Part shown: in pieces, positions 1 through 8,926 of the stretch
Layout: the number at the start of each line of letters is the position of its first letter
Position numbering within the stretch: position 1 is the first letter of the stretch
Made by a program: the position numbers and the translations under genes
DNA from: Christensenella intestinihominis
GTDB taxonomy: Bacteria; Bacillota; Clostridia; Christensenellales; Christensenellaceae
Direction of reading: 5' to 3'
Length of the DNA: 64,000 bases
Assembly (NCBI RefSeq): GCF_001678845.1
Contig: NZ_MAIQ01000004.1
Span: forward strand, 1 to 64,000
Notes under the pieces: model-generated
Told to the model about the DNA's origin: nothing
Seen by the model: only the letters and a program-made list of their open reading frames with translations
Database searches by the model: none

Positions 1-117
1 TTGCGGCTTATTTATAATACCAAACTCCCCTCCTCCTGTCAACATCTTTTTTCAGAATTTTTTGTTTTTTTTAGAGACCTTGTGTTTATCATATGAGTGC
101 GCTATTTATACGCAAAA

Positions 118-144
118 ACGGACACGGCGGTTTGCCGTGTCCGT
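118..144 (-). terminator. Rho-independent terminator of the lipoprotein gene
   Basis: An 11-bp perfect inverted repeat (118-128 and 134-144) with a 5-nt loop. On the minus strand the stem is followed by a run of T. It lies about 20 bp past the stop of the lipoprotein gene. Confidence 0.85.
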
Positions 145-164
145 TTCCGTACTAAATACATTAT

Positions 165-863
165 TTAATCCGCCGTAAAGCTCTTTACAATTTCGGTTAT
201 AATTTCCTTCATTATATCCATATCCCCGCCGTGGGAGGAAACCGTAAATGTATAATGATAGTCCTCCGCAAGGAAAAACACCTGCACTGAATCCATCGCG
301 GAATTCCCTTCCTTCATCCTTCCTTCAAGCAGCGCATTTTCATAGGGGAAGCCGTCCACCGTTCCCGTTTCCGTAATCGTGTTTCCCCGGTCTTCCAATG
401 CCTTTTTGTAAACGGGAAGCGCCTGCGAAAGGGTAACGTCCTGGCCGCTGAGGTTCAGCCGCGTGACGTTGAGGGCATATTCCTTCCCCGGAAGCAGGAA
501 GGATTTTACCGTTTCTTCATCGCTGAGGATTTCCGTTCCCTTCGGATAATAAAACGCATACCCGTCTCCTTCATAGCGCTCGCTGTAGATAAAGGCCCCG
601 GGCGCTTCCTGCGCGGACGGCGGGTCCGACGAACCTGCCGCCTCCGGATTGAACTCCCCGGTCACAGTCGTGCCCTCAGGGTCGGCGCTCTCCCATGCTT
701 CCCCGGCTTCCTGCATGGCGGGCGACGGCGATGCCGTCCGCTCTTCTTCCTGCACGGTGGAAACCGACGCCGTGGCAACCGGCCCGCCCGTTTCTTCCAT
801 GCAGCCATAGAATAGGAATGCCGCAAGGACAGCGCATATGATACAGCATAACTTTATTTTCAT
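165..863 (-). CDS. Secreted lipoprotein of unknown function
   Basis: A 232-residue protein with a typical lipoprotein signal: basic start MKIK, hydrophobic stretch, then lipobox FYGC with the lipidated cysteine near residue 21. Residues about 25-85 are a low-complexity linker rich in Ser, Thr, Glu and Pro. The folded part (about 90-232) has alternating strand-like segments and no motif I can name. A GAGGAAAC ribosome site precedes the ATG. It stands alone with its own terminator. It is probably anchored on the outer face of the membrane; the function is unknown. Confidence 0.75.
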   Translation of the reverse strand: MKIKLCCIICAVLAAFLFYGCMEETGGPVATASVSTVQEEERTASPSPAMQEAGEAWESADPEGTTVTGEFNPEAAGSSDPPSAQEAPGAFIYSERYEGDGYAFYYPKGTEILSDEETVKSFLLPGKEYALNVTRLNLSGQDVTLSQALPVYKKALEDRGNTITETGTVDGFPYENALLEGRMKEGNSAMDSVQVFFLAEDYHYTFTVSSHGGDMDIMKEIITEIVKSFTAD

Positions 864-1008
864 ATAATTGTTTCCTCAAAATATATCCGGCGTTTTTGTC
901 CGGCGAGGCGATCATAGGCATTTGCATTTTTCATATGTATTGTTTATCATAACGTCACCGGGGATATGTGTCAAGCCGCGGGCCGCGCCCGCAACGCCGA
1001 GGACATAC

Positions 1009-1042
1009 AAAAGACCGGCCCTGCCGTAAGGACCGGTCTTTG
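1009..1042 (-). terminator. Probable terminator downstream of rubredoxin
   Basis: A 9-bp stem (arms about 1010-1018 and 1033-1041) beginning about 40 bp past the rubredoxin stop. On the minus strand it is followed by a short T tract (TTTTG), so it is a modest terminator. Confidence 0.6.
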
Positions 1043-1080
1043 ACTATTTTCTGCTTTATGTTACGGATACAGCCCGCGGC

Positions 1081-1239
1081 TTATTCCTTCTCAAAGGCAG
1101 ACTTATCTGCGCCGCAAAGGGGGCATACCCAATCGGCCGGGACGTCTTCCCACTTTGTGCCCGGAGCAACGCCGTTGTCCGGATCGCCCGCTTCCGGATC
1201 ATAAACATAACCGCAAACTGTGCATACATACTTTTCCAT
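1081..1239 (-). CDS. Rubredoxin
   Basis: A 52-residue protein with the two rubredoxin iron knuckles: CTVCGYVYD near the N-terminus and CPLCGADK near the C-terminus, with the family's WEDVP and DWVCP segments between. Four cysteines bind one iron for single-electron transfer in the cytosol, in anaerobes typically to peroxide- or superoxide-reducing enzymes or other reductases. Length is normal for the family. AAGGAG precedes the ATG. It lies 47 bp downstream of the DUF1858 gene on the same strand and is probably co-transcribed with it, which suggests a small redox unit. Confidence 0.95.
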   Translation of the reverse strand: MEKYVCTVCGYVYDPEAGDPDNGVAPGTKWEDVPADWVCPLCGADKSAFEKE

Positions 1240-1286
1240 TCGCCTAACTCCTTTTGATTTGTAATGTAAACGGCCGCGGCCGTCTT

Positions 1287-1493
1287 TTATTTTGCTTCCA
1301 GATATGCGTTGAGCTTTCCTTCAAGCGCATCCGCATCAATTCCGTGCACCGCGCATGCCTGCTCAAGGTTCTCAAAGTGCGCAGCCGCGCAGCCAAGGCA
1401 TCCCATGCCCGCTTCCATAAAAATCGGCGCGAGTCCTTCGTCAATCTGCAGGATGTCCATAATGTTCATATCCTTCGAAACTTTCTGTGCCAT
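1287..1493 (-). CDS. DUF1858 disulfide-type redox protein
   Basis: A 68-residue protein matching the DUF1858 family, known from small proteins or domains linked to hybrid-cluster and other redox proteins. It has the typical opening ([10 protein letters not shown]) and a GCLGCAAA motif, a CxxC that could form a reversible disulfide. The start at 1493 is preferred over an upstream in-frame ATG because AGAGG sits about 8 nt before it. The gene is directly upstream of rubredoxin on the same strand. The specific partner is unknown. Confidence 0.85.
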   Translation of the reverse strand: MAQKVSKDMNIMDILQIDEGLAPIFMEAGMGCLGCAAAHFENLEQACAVHGIDADALEGKLNAYLEAK

Positions 1494-1602
1494 TTCTCTT
1501 ACCTCTTTTCCCTCAATCATTTATCCATAACAGGCGGCGTCTGCCGTCTGCAATGTGGTTCATTTCATTGATACCCACCGGGGCGCCCGGGTAAACTGCT
1601 TT

Positions 1603-2307
1603 TTATGCCCCAAACGTAACGATTAATTCCGGCGATCCGTTTTCCTTATAATATTGTACAAAATCCTGCGCGCTCGCAATTCCGTCCGGCAGCATTACGC
1701 CGCCCCGCCCGATATCCTCCTCGCCGTGCGCGTCGCTCCCGCCGATTACAAGCAGGTCGTGCCTGGCCGCGAACTCAACCGCAAGCGCGTTGCGGGAAAA
1801 ATGGCGCGGATGCGTGTTGACCATCTCGATCCCGTCATAGCAAACGGGCTCCACCGGATGGCGCCCATAGCGGTAAGGATGCGCCTGGAACACGAGAAAA
1901 CCGTTTTCATGCATCCTTTTATAAAATGCCTCGTAGCCGAGTCGGTAAAGGTAGGGTTCGTCTTTCAGGAATTCCTTCGTGACCCCGTAAACAAGGAAAT
2001 CGTCGCCAAGCCCGCTCTCTTCCTGGATGTTCAGCGCAACCTCCATTGCGGGCAGCACAACCAGGTCCGTTCCTTCCATCGCGCTTTTCGCCGCTTCATA
2101 ACCGCTCCAGAAATAATCGATGCGCTCCGCCCACGATTTTCCGTGCAAATCCGGCTTCTCCAAAACGATCGGATGGTAGTGGTCGGTGACGATCATATAA
2201 CGGTACCCCGCATCCGCATAGCCCCGCGCCAGATACTGCGCCGGAATACGCGAACAGGGACTGACCTCGCTGGTATGGCAATGTGTTTCCGCCTGGTAAT
2301 ATTTCAC
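1603..2307 (-). CDS. PHP-domain metal-dependent phosphoesterase
   Basis: A 234-residue protein of the polymerase and histidinol phosphatase (PHP) superfamily. Metal-binding motifs appear in the expected order: THCHTSE near the N-terminus, VTDHYHP, a glutamate in PAMEV, QAHPYR, NTHPRH, and GGSDAH near the C-terminus. Such enzymes hydrolyse phosphoesters with a bi- or trinuclear metal site; the substrate here is unknown. A GTG start at 2307 is chosen because GGAAGGGAAG precedes it closely; an ATG 30 bp upstream overlaps a TATACT promoter-like sequence. It is divergent from lplA. Confidence 0.82.
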   Translation of the reverse strand: MKYYQAETHCHTSEVSPCSRIPAQYLARGYADAGYRYMIVTDHYHPIVLEKPDLHGKSWAERIDYFWSGYEAAKSAMEGTDLVVLPAMEVALNIQEESGLGDDFLVYGVTKEFLKDEPYLYRLGYEAFYKRMHENGFLVFQAHPYRYGRHPVEPVCYDGIEMVNTHPRHFSRNALAVEFAARHDLLVIGGSDAHGEEDIGRGGVMLPDGIASAQDFVQYYKENGSPELIVTFGA

Positions 2308-2423
2308 GCCGCTTCCCTTCCTTCCAATCTCTATCATAGTATAAAGAAGCGGCGCGCGCAACGGAAAACTTGCGCTGTTCATGCTTTTTTTCTATAATGG
2401 AAAAAACGCCAAAGGAGGCTGGC

Positions 2424-3416
2424 ATGCAAAAGCAGCATTATTTCTATGTATCTGACAGCAACGATCCACACCGTACGCTTGCGGTGGAGGAATATATCCT
2501 GACCCATATAAAGCCGGGCGACGTCGTGCTTTATTTGTATACGCACAAGGATTCGGTCATTATCGGTAAAAACCAAAACGCCTGGGGGGAATGCCGGCAT
2601 GAAAAGCTCGAGCGCGACGGCGGAAAGCTTGCGCGGCGCATTTCCGGCGGCGGCGCGGTGTTTCACGATACGGGGAACCTCAATTTCTCCTTTATCGCGG
2701 ATAAGGAGCGCTATGACCTCCACCGCCAGTTAAAGGTCATGCTGGACGCGGCCAAGGCGTTCGGAATCGACGCGGAATTTTCCGGGCGGAACGATATCCT
2801 GGCGGAAGGCCGGAAGTTTTCGGGTAACGCTTTCTGCGTGCGTAAGAACGGCGCGTTCCACCATGGAACCATCCTCATCAATTCCGATATGGGTAAGCTG
2901 GCCGGATACCTTGCCGTTCCCAAGGATAAAATCGAATCCAAGGGAATCTCCTCCGTGCGTTCCCGCGTAGTGAACCTCGCGGAGCTGAACCCGGAGGTTA
3001 CGCCCGCCAAAATGACGGAAGCCCTGAAAAAAGCGTTTGCCGCCGAATACGGCGAGCCGCAGGAGTATCCGTTCACGCAGGAAGCATGGGACGAAATCGC
3101 CGGTCTTGAAAAGCGCAACGCAAGCTGGGAATGGATTTTCGGGGAATCCCCGAAATTTGACATCACCATCAAAACGCGCTTTCCGTGGGGCGGCATGGAG
3201 CTGCTTCTGTCCACAAAGGATGGGAAGGTGACGGACGCAAGACTCTACTCCGACGCAATGGACGCGGATTTTATCGCGGGAATCGCCCCCGCGCTCATCG
3301 GCTGCGCGTTCCGCAGCGCGGATTTGGCGCAGCGGCTGCGCGCCCTGCCCCAAACGGAGGAACAGCAAAAAATTATTGCGGATATCGCGAAATATATCGA
3401 GGGACAGGGATACTGA
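2424..3416 (+). CDS. lplA: Lipoate-protein ligase A
   Basis: A 330-residue lipoate-protein ligase. It has the LplA/BPL fold core: PHRTLAVEEYIL near the start, NQNAWGE, the ARRISGGGAVFHD loop (about residues 70-82) that binds lipoyl-AMP, GNLNFSF, the catalytic-lysine region GRKFSGNAF, and a C-terminal accessory domain. It adenylates free lipoate and transfers it to lipoyl domains of 2-oxoacid dehydrogenases or the glycine cleavage H protein in the cytosol. The start is fixed by AAAGGAGG nine bases upstream. GrpB follows one base after the stop. Confidence 0.93.
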   Translation: MQKQHYFYVSDSNDPHRTLAVEEYILTHIKPGDVVLYLYTHKDSVIIGKNQNAWGECRHEKLERDGGKLARRISGGGAVFHDTGNLNFSFIADKERYDLHRQLKVMLDAAKAFGIDAEFSGRNDILAEGRKFSGNAFCVRKNGAFHHGTILINSDMGKLAGYLAVPKDKIESKGISSVRSRVVNLAELNPEVTPAKMTEALKKAFAAEYGEPQEYPFTQEAWDEIAGLEKRNASWEWIFGESPKFDITIKTRFPWGGMELLLSTKDGKVTDARLYSDAMDADFIAGIAPALIGCAFRSADLAQRLRALPQTEEQQKIIADIAKYIEGQGY

Positions 3417-3417
3417 T

Positions 3418-3996
3418 ATGGGAAAAAACCTTTCCCTGCTTCCGCTCAGCGAATTGTGGGAATTATTCCCCATCGTCATACGGGAACACGATCCCCTATG
3501 GGAAGAATGGTATGAAAACGAATCCCGCCTGCTTGCAGGACTTTTCCCGGAAGAAACGGTTCGCTTGAGCCACATCGGAAGCACTTCCGTGCGCGGCCTT
3601 CCCGCCAAACCAACGGTGGATATATTGCTCGAAATCATCCCCCGCTGCAATTTAAACCGGCTGGGGGCATCCCTTGGGCAAAACGGTTATATTTATTCCG
3701 CGCAGCCCGGGAAGCCCGCGCCGCACATGATGTTTATGAAAGGCTACACCGAACAGGGCTTCGTCCCGCCGGTATATCATTTGCATGTGCGCTACCCCGG
3801 CGATCCCGACGAACTGTATTTTCGGGATTACCTGCGCATGCATGGGGATATTGCACTGCAATACGGCATGTTGAAAAAACGGCTCGCGCAAAAATACGAA
3901 CACGACCGCGATGCATATACGGAAGCCAAAACGGAATTTATCCAAAAATACACAAGGGCTGCGCGGCGCGAATTCCCCGGGCGCTACCAGCAATAA
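3418..3996 (+). CDS. GrpB family (UPF0157) nucleotidyltransferase-like protein
   Basis: A 192-residue protein of the GrpB/UPF0157 family, part of the nucleotidyltransferase superfamily. Signature segments are HIGSTSVRGLPAKPTVDI (the GS and paired acidic region), HLHVRYPG and YFRDYLR. The ATG lies one base past the lplA stop, so translation is probably coupled to lplA. The family's substrate is generally unknown; some members are linked to modification of small molecules or coenzymes. Confidence 0.85.
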   Translation: MGKNLSLLPLSELWELFPIVIREHDPLWEEWYENESRLLAGLFPEETVRLSHIGSTSVRGLPAKPTVDILLEIIPRCNLNRLGASLGQNGYIYSAQPGKPAPHMMFMKGYTEQGFVPPVYHLHVRYPGDPDELYFRDYLRMHGDIALQYGMLKKRLAQKYEHDRDAYTEAKTEFIQKYTRAARREFPGRYQQ

Positions 3997-4019
3997 AAAA
4001 GAGGCTCCGCCTCTTTTTT
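3995..4019. terminator. Bidirectional terminator between convergent genes
   Basis: A symmetric stem: A6-GAGGC, 3-nt loop, GCCTC-T6. It serves both the lplA-grpB transcript from the left and the addBA-type operon from the right, and overlaps the stop of the AAA ATPase gene. Confidence 0.9.
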
Positions 4020-4758
4020 ATTGCTTTTCGTCCTCCAGAAGCTCCTTCAGCATACGCTGCGGCTGGTCCAGAAAACGCTTGGTGATAAAATAATGCTCCG
4101 TCTGTTCGTAAGGCGTTTTGACAATGCCGGTTTCATCCAGCACAAAGATATCCGCCTGCGGGTAGGCCATCAGGATGGGCGAATGCGTCGCAATAATAAA
4201 TTGCGAGTTCCGCCGTACAAGGCCGTGGATCAGGGAAAGCAGCGCAAGCTGCCGCGCGGGCGAAAGCGCCGCTTCCGGCTCGTCGAGGATATAAAGGCCG
4301 TTTCCCCAAAACCGGTTCTGCACAAGCGCGATAAAGCTTTCCCCATGCGATTGGGCGTGGAGGGACGCGCCGCCGTACGAATCATATATCCCTTCGTCTT
4401 CCTCCTCCATTTCGTCCACGTTGGAAGCGACGTTGTAAAAGCTCTCCGCGCGCAGGAAAAAGCCGTCCTTCGCGAAGGGGATTCCCCGGGCAATACGCAA
4501 ATATTCGTGCAGCTTTGAATGTGTGTCGCGCGATGAAAAAGTGAAGTTTTTCGAGCCGCCCTCCGCGTTAAAACCGCTCGCCACCGCAATTCCTTCGAGA
4601 AGCGTCGATTTGCCGGAACCGTTTTCACCCACAAAGAAGGTCACAGGCTTCGAGAGGGAAAGCGGTTTCAGTTTCCGGATTGCCGGAATCGACGACAGGT
4701 AAGACTGCTTCATGTCCTTCCTTTTATCCTCACGCAGTGCGACTTGCCTGATATACAT
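4018..4758 (-). CDS. Small AAA/ABC-type ATPase
   Basis: A 246-residue ATPase with Walker A GENGSGKST (about residues 47-55), the ABC-like signature region (YGGASLHAQSHGE), Walker B ILDEPEAALSPARQ and switch ATHSP. It belongs to a common bacterial family of short RecF/SMC-head-like AAA proteins starting MYI..V.L; function is undefined. The ATG overlaps the stop of the upstream gene (TAATG), and the family start agrees, so 4758 is preferred even though an ATG at 4713 has a better ribosome site. Last gene of the addBA-led set. Confidence 0.82.
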   Translation of the reverse strand: MYIRQVALREDKRKDMKQSYLSSIPAIRKLKPLSLSKPVTFFVGENGSGKSTLLEGIAVASGFNAEGGSKNFTFSSRDTHSKLHEYLRIARGIPFAKDGFFLRAESFYNVASNVDEMEEEDEGIYDSYGGASLHAQSHGESFIALVQNRFWGNGLYILDEPEAALSPARQLALLSLIHGLVRRNSQFIIATHSPILMAYPQADIFVLDETGIVKTPYEQTEHYFITKRFLDQPQRMLKELLEDEKQ

Positions 4759-5507
4759 TAATATAAAAGTGCGGCGAACAGGATAATATTACGCACCCAT
4801 CCGATGACTGCAATCACAAGGAATACGATTCCAAGCACCATGCCCGCCGTCGCCATGCCCGCCGCCGGGGAATGCCTGCCCTTCTTCCCGCTCAGGATCG
4901 CGACAATCCCGCAAATAACGCCGACGAGCGGCACCCATATTCCGAGGACGCCGACAAGCCCCATAACAAGGGCCAGGACCGCGCTTCCCTTGGTGTTATG
5001 CACAATTACCGGAACCTGCTGCTGCCCGGCCTGCGCCCCCGCCTGCTGCTGCGGGACGGGCTGCCCGGCCTGATACTGCTGCGGCTGGCCGTATGGTTGC
5101 TGCCCGTAGGCTTGCTGCTGCCCGTAAACCGGTTGCTGCGGCTGTGCGTTTGCATTGCCGTCAATCATTTGCGGTTGCAGGAGCAGGCCGATCAGTTGGT
5201 TTACCGTTCCGTGGAACATTTCCTTGACCGCGAATCCCCATGCGCCTGAAAAATCCATTTCCTTTCCGTACACGCCCGGCAGCCACACCGCGCGCAGCCA
5301 TGCCTCGAGGTGCACCTGTCCGTTCTTGAACCGCAGTTTGATAAATTGCGGGGCCGCAAGCGCGCCTGTCCCTTTTTTCCAGACATTTTCGCCTTTGAAC
5401 TCCGTATACTTAAATCCCTCTTTTTGGAAAAAATCCCGCACGATAAAGCCGATGAACCGGTCGGCGTCCGGCCGTGCCACTGTAAAATCCGCGATAAACC
5501 TTGCCAT
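4758..5507 (-). CDS. Membrane protein with Gln/Pro/Gly linker and DUF4190-like domain
   Basis: A 249-residue protein in three parts. Residues 1-110 form a soluble domain with no motif I can name. Residues about 113-165 are a repetitive linker of QQ, PYGQ and QAG units. Residues about 170-249 have two hydrophobic segments separated by a GKKGRHSPAAG loop, typical of the DUF4190 two-helix membrane domain. AGAGGAGG precedes the start. It sits between addA and the small ATPase on the same strand. Function unknown. Confidence 0.7.
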   Translation of the reverse strand: MARFIADFTVARPDADRFIGFIVRDFFQKEGFKYTEFKGENVWKKGTGALAAPQFIKLRFKNGQVHLEAWLRAVWLPGVYGKEMDFSGAWGFAVKEMFHGTVNQLIGLLLQPQMIDGNANAQPQQPVYGQQQAYGQQPYGQPQQYQAGQPVPQQQAGAQAGQQQVPVIVHNTKGSAVLALVMGLVGVLGIWVPLVGVICGIVAILSGKKGRHSPAAGMATAGMVLGIVFLVIAVIGWVRNIILFAALLY

Positions 5508-5542
5508 AAATTCCTCCTCTAATCGTTAATCGTTGTTTGGCC

Positions 5543-8500
5543 TTACAATTCTATACATTTTTGCAGCCGCAGGAAATACAGATACTTCTCTTTCACGGGT
5601 ATCCCCGTGATTTCGTGCAGGGCCCGTGCATAGAGTTCAAGCTGCACCGCATACCCCTGCGCGGTCCCGGCGACCGTCTTTTCCGTAACGCGGTCCGTCT
5701 TATAGTCCACCAGCACCCACGCGTCCTCAAGGAACGCAAGGTCGAGTATTCCCTGCACAAGCATCTTTTCATTGCCTTCAAAGCCAATACTTCCCGCTTC
5801 AACCTCGAGGTTGAAGGGCTGCTCACGCAGGACCCTTTCCGCATTTTTGATCCGTGCGTAAAGCGGCGTTTCGAGAAAGCCGCCAATCCAATCTTCATGG
5901 TCCATGACCGCTTCATATTCCCGCCGCGTGAGCAGTTTCCTTTCCAGCATATCCCGCGCCGCTTCTTCTATGGCACCACCCGAAAATACGGCGCGCTCCA
6001 TCATGCTGTGCACAAGCGTGCCGAGGCGCGCCCCGGTAATCTCCCCGTCTTCTTCCGGAAGCACCGGCGTCAGGAAATGGCGGATGCTTTTCGCCTGCTT
6101 CACCGCGCTCACGGAAACCTTTGCCGGCACCGCGTCGTGCGTTCCGGCGCTCAGGAGCCGCGCCCTGTCCGCAAGGCCGCGCAGCCGCTCGATTTCCCCG
6201 TCAAGGTCGGGCAGGCTGCGCTCTTCCGCCTCCGGCGCGCCCCCGTAAACCCGCACCGGGACGATATCGTCCGCGTTCGCCGCCATAATCCAGTCGAGCA
6301 TGGATTTCGCATCCCCGTAATTGCCCATATCGTGCATGAGCCGCCACCGCTCCCGCGCGCGTTCCATATCGCCCACGCTGCCGGAAAGCACCAGCTTTTC
6401 CCGCGCGCGCGTCATTGCCACATAAAGCACCCGCAGCTCCTCCGACAGGTATTCGCGCCGAATCTGCCGCTTGGCAAGCTCCAGTTCCGCGGTTGGGCAG
6501 CGCACCAGCTTTTCCTCGTCGATATACTGGGCCACAAGGCCATAATCCGCATGGATCAGCATCCTGTTTTTAAAATCCTGCACGGTGAGCGTGCGTTCGA
6601 GGCCCGCGACATAAACGATCGGATATTCAAGCCCCTTGGAACCGTGGATAGTGGTGATATGCACGCAGTCCGAGCTGCCCGTATGAACCGCCGCCTTAAG
6701 GTATGCCCCGTCTTTCCTTTTAATCTCCCGCAGCGCGCGCAGCAGGAGGTAAAGGCTGTTTTCCTGGGATGCAAGCTCTGCCGCCATGGCAAGGAACTGT
6801 GAAAATACCGCGCGTTTCATCTCCCCGCCCGGCGTGCACGCGAGATAGGTTTCAAAATCGAGCTCCTGCGCCGCACGCGCAAGGAACTCGGGCGTGGAAA
6901 GCGAAGCCGCGCAGGTACGCAGGAAGCCAAGCCGCGCATACAAAGAGCGTAATTTTCCGGCAAGAAGGTCGTCCCGCTTCGCATACCGCTCCGCGCTTTT
7001 GTAAAACGGGGCGTCCGCCGCGCCGTCCGCAACGCGGATTTGCGCAAACTCCTGCTCGTCCATACCGCCGATAAAGGAACGCATTACGGAAAGGAGGGGC
7101 ACATCCTGCTGCGGGTTATCCACCAGCCGCAGCACATTGACAAAAAGCTCGATTTCCTTCAAATCCTTTGCCTGTTCTACGTCCACGGCACAGGGAATCC
7201 CGCGTTTATCCAATTCGGCTTTCAGGAGGTAGATCAGCTCCCCGCGCGAGCGGAAGAGCACCGCAATATCGCCGTATGCCGCCGGGCGGGGCCGGCCCGT
7301 TTGCTTATCCGTGACCGTGCCGGAAAGCTCGCGCTCAATTTCCGAGGCGATCATCTCCGCCTGCAGGGCGTGCCTGCCGCGCTCCGCGCCCTCATCCCGT
7401 TCCCCGCACAAAAGGACGCGCGCCCCGCCGCCCTCCGCGCTGCCGCACAGGCGTTCGCCTTCGTCGTAGCACACTTCCCCGAGGCGCTCGCACATCACGC
7501 GCTCCATGATTCCGTTCACCGCGTCGATCACGCCTTTTTTGCTGCGGAAATTGTCGTTCATCAGAATCAGCTCGCCGCCTTCGGTCTCCATACGGAATTC
7601 CCGCGCTTTTTCGCGGAAAATAAAAGGGTCGGCCAGCCGGAATTTATAAATGCTCTGCTTGATATCCCCCACCATAAACAGATTCCCTCCGCCGGAAACC
7701 GCGCGGACGATTTCTTCCTGTACGGGGTTCGTGTCCTGGTATTCGTCCACGAAAATATATTGATAGGCGTCCGCATACAGCGCGCGTACCCCCTCGTCCC
7801 CGAGGGCCTTAAGCGCAAAGTGCTCCATGTCCGAATAATCGAGCACGTTCGCGTCCGCCTTGTTTTCCGCGTATCGTTCATGGAACGCCCGCACCAGCCG
7901 GATCATCGCGCAGACATCTCGCTGGGTGTGGGCGAGTTCCTCGTGTGCGCGTTCGGCAAAGGGCTCGGCGGCGGCAAAAAGCGCTTCCTTCAGCTTTTTA
8001 CGCGCTTCGCCATACATTTTCTGGATACGCGCTTTGCGGCTTTCGTGCAGGCCCTTGGTCACATTCGGTATTTTCGCGCCGCCGTACCGCGCAAAAAAAG
8101 TCCGCGCCCCCTCCCGAGCGGCGCATTCCTGCATCTCTCCCAGCAGGGCCATGCATTCCATATCCTGCGCAAGCTGTTTTTCTTCCTCTCCGCGCGATAC
8201 CTCTGCCGCGGCGGCAATCCAGCTTCCTGCGGCGGCGAGGCATTCCGCAATGCTTTCATCGTGCTGTTTTTCCAGCCACGCAATATAGTCCGGATTATTT
8301 TTTTCTTCCGACCATTTCGCCCATCCGAACGGGTCGGGCTTGCTCATAAGGTAATCGTAAATGCGGAACACATAATCCGCGAGCGTCCGGTCGTCGCTGC
8401 GCCGCGTATACCGCCTGAGGAGCCGCAGGAATTCCGCATCCTCCGCTTCATACAAATCGTCGAACAGCTCGCGCGCCGCCGCGGATTTCATGCGGTTCAT

Positions 8501-8875
8501 CCCGCCCTCGTCCATGATACGCACCCCCGGCGAAAGGCCCAGAAGCGCATAATTTTTACGCACCACCTTGCCGCAGAAGCTGTGGAATGTCGAAATGTCC
8601 GCCGCCGCAACAAACTCCGCCTGGTCGTGCAGGCGGCGGTCACCGCTGCGCGTTCCTTCCTCGCGCAGCTCGCGCGCAATACGCTGGCGCATTTCCGCTG
8701 CCGCCGCGTTTGTAAACGTCATGACGAGCATGGAGCGCACATCGCCCCCGTTTTCTATGATACGCGCTACGCGTTTCGCAAGGACGCTCGTCTTTCCGCT
8801 GCCCGCCGCCGCGGACACAAGCACGTTTTGGGTTTTTGTTTCAACCGCCCTCGCCTGTTTCTCCGTTAAATTCAC
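5543..8875 (-). CDS. addA: ATP-dependent helicase/nuclease subunit A
   Basis: A roughly 1110-residue AddA. The N-terminal UvrD-type SF1A helicase shows Walker A AAAGSGKTS (about residues 22-30), DEYQDTNP (motif II), GDIKQSIYKFR and, further on, TIHGSKGLEYP and YVAMTRA. The C-terminal RecB-type nuclease has its VDYKTDR motif near residue 1054. With AddB it resects double-strand breaks and acts at Chi-like sites before RecA loading. A GTG at 8875 with GGAGAG six bases upstream is preferred; an ATG at 8908 is an alternative. It follows addB by about 50 bp. Confidence 0.95.
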   Translation of the reverse strand: MNLTEKQARAVETKTQNVLVSAAAGSGKTSVLAKRVARIIENGGDVRSMLVMTFTNAAAAEMRQRIARELREEGTRSGDRRLHDQAEFVAAADISTFHSFCGKVVRKNYALLGLSPGVRIMDEGGMNRMKSAAARELFDDLYEAEDAEFLRLLRRYTRRSDDRTLADYVFRIYDYLMSKPDPFGWAKWSEEKNNPDYIAWLEKQHDESIAECLAAAGSWIAAAAEVSRGEEEKQLAQDMECMALLGEMQECAAREGARTFFARYGGAKIPNVTKGLHESRKARIQKMYGEARKKLKEALFAAAEPFAERAHEELAHTQRDVCAMIRLVRAFHERYAENKADANVLDYSDMEHFALKALGDEGVRALYADAYQYIFVDEYQDTNPVQEEIVRAVSGGGNLFMVGDIKQSIYKFRLADPFIFREKAREFRMETEGGELILMNDNFRSKKGVIDAVNGIMERVMCERLGEVCYDEGERLCGSAEGGGARVLLCGERDEGAERGRHALQAEMIASEIERELSGTVTDKQTGRPRPAAYGDIAVLFRSRGELIYLLKAELDKRGIPCAVDVEQAKDLKEIELFVNVLRLVDNPQQDVPLLSVMRSFIGGMDEQEFAQIRVADGAADAPFYKSAERYAKRDDLLAGKLRSLYARLGFLRTCAASLSTPEFLARAAQELDFETYLACTPGGEMKRAVFSQFLAMAAELASQENSLYLLLRALREIKRKDGAYLKAAVHTGSSDCVHITTIHGSKGLEYPIVYVAGLERTLTVQDFKNRMLIHADYGLVAQYIDEEKLVRCPTAELELAKRQIRREYLSEELRVLYVAMTRAREKLVLSGSVGDMERARERWRLMHDMGNYGDAKSMLDWIMAANADDIVPVRVYGGAPEAEERSLPDLDGEIERLRGLADRARLLSAGTHDAVPAKVSVSAVKQAKSIRHFLTPVLPEEDGEITGARLGTLVHSMMERAVFSGGAIEEAARDMLERKLLTRREYEAVMDHEDWIGGFLETPLYARIKNAERVLREQPFNLEVEAGSIGFEGNEKMLVQGILDLAFLEDAWVLVDYKTDRVTEKTVAGTAQGYAVQLELYARALHEITGIPVKEKYLYFLRLQKCIEL

Positions 8876-8926
8876 GTTTCTCTCCAAATAAATCCCTTCA
8901 AATCCCATGCGCTTCCGGCATGAATT

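Noticed and set aside
2308-2382. Longer N-terminus for the PHP protein (start at 2382 or 2337)
   Set aside because: The added residues lack family similarity, overlap a promoter-like TATACT, and the GTG at 2307 has the only good ribosome site.
7040-8869. A 609-codon open frame on the strand opposite addA
   Set aside because: It lies entirely within the addA gene, has an Arg/His-rich low-complexity product and no family pattern or ribosome site; it results from codon bias in addA.
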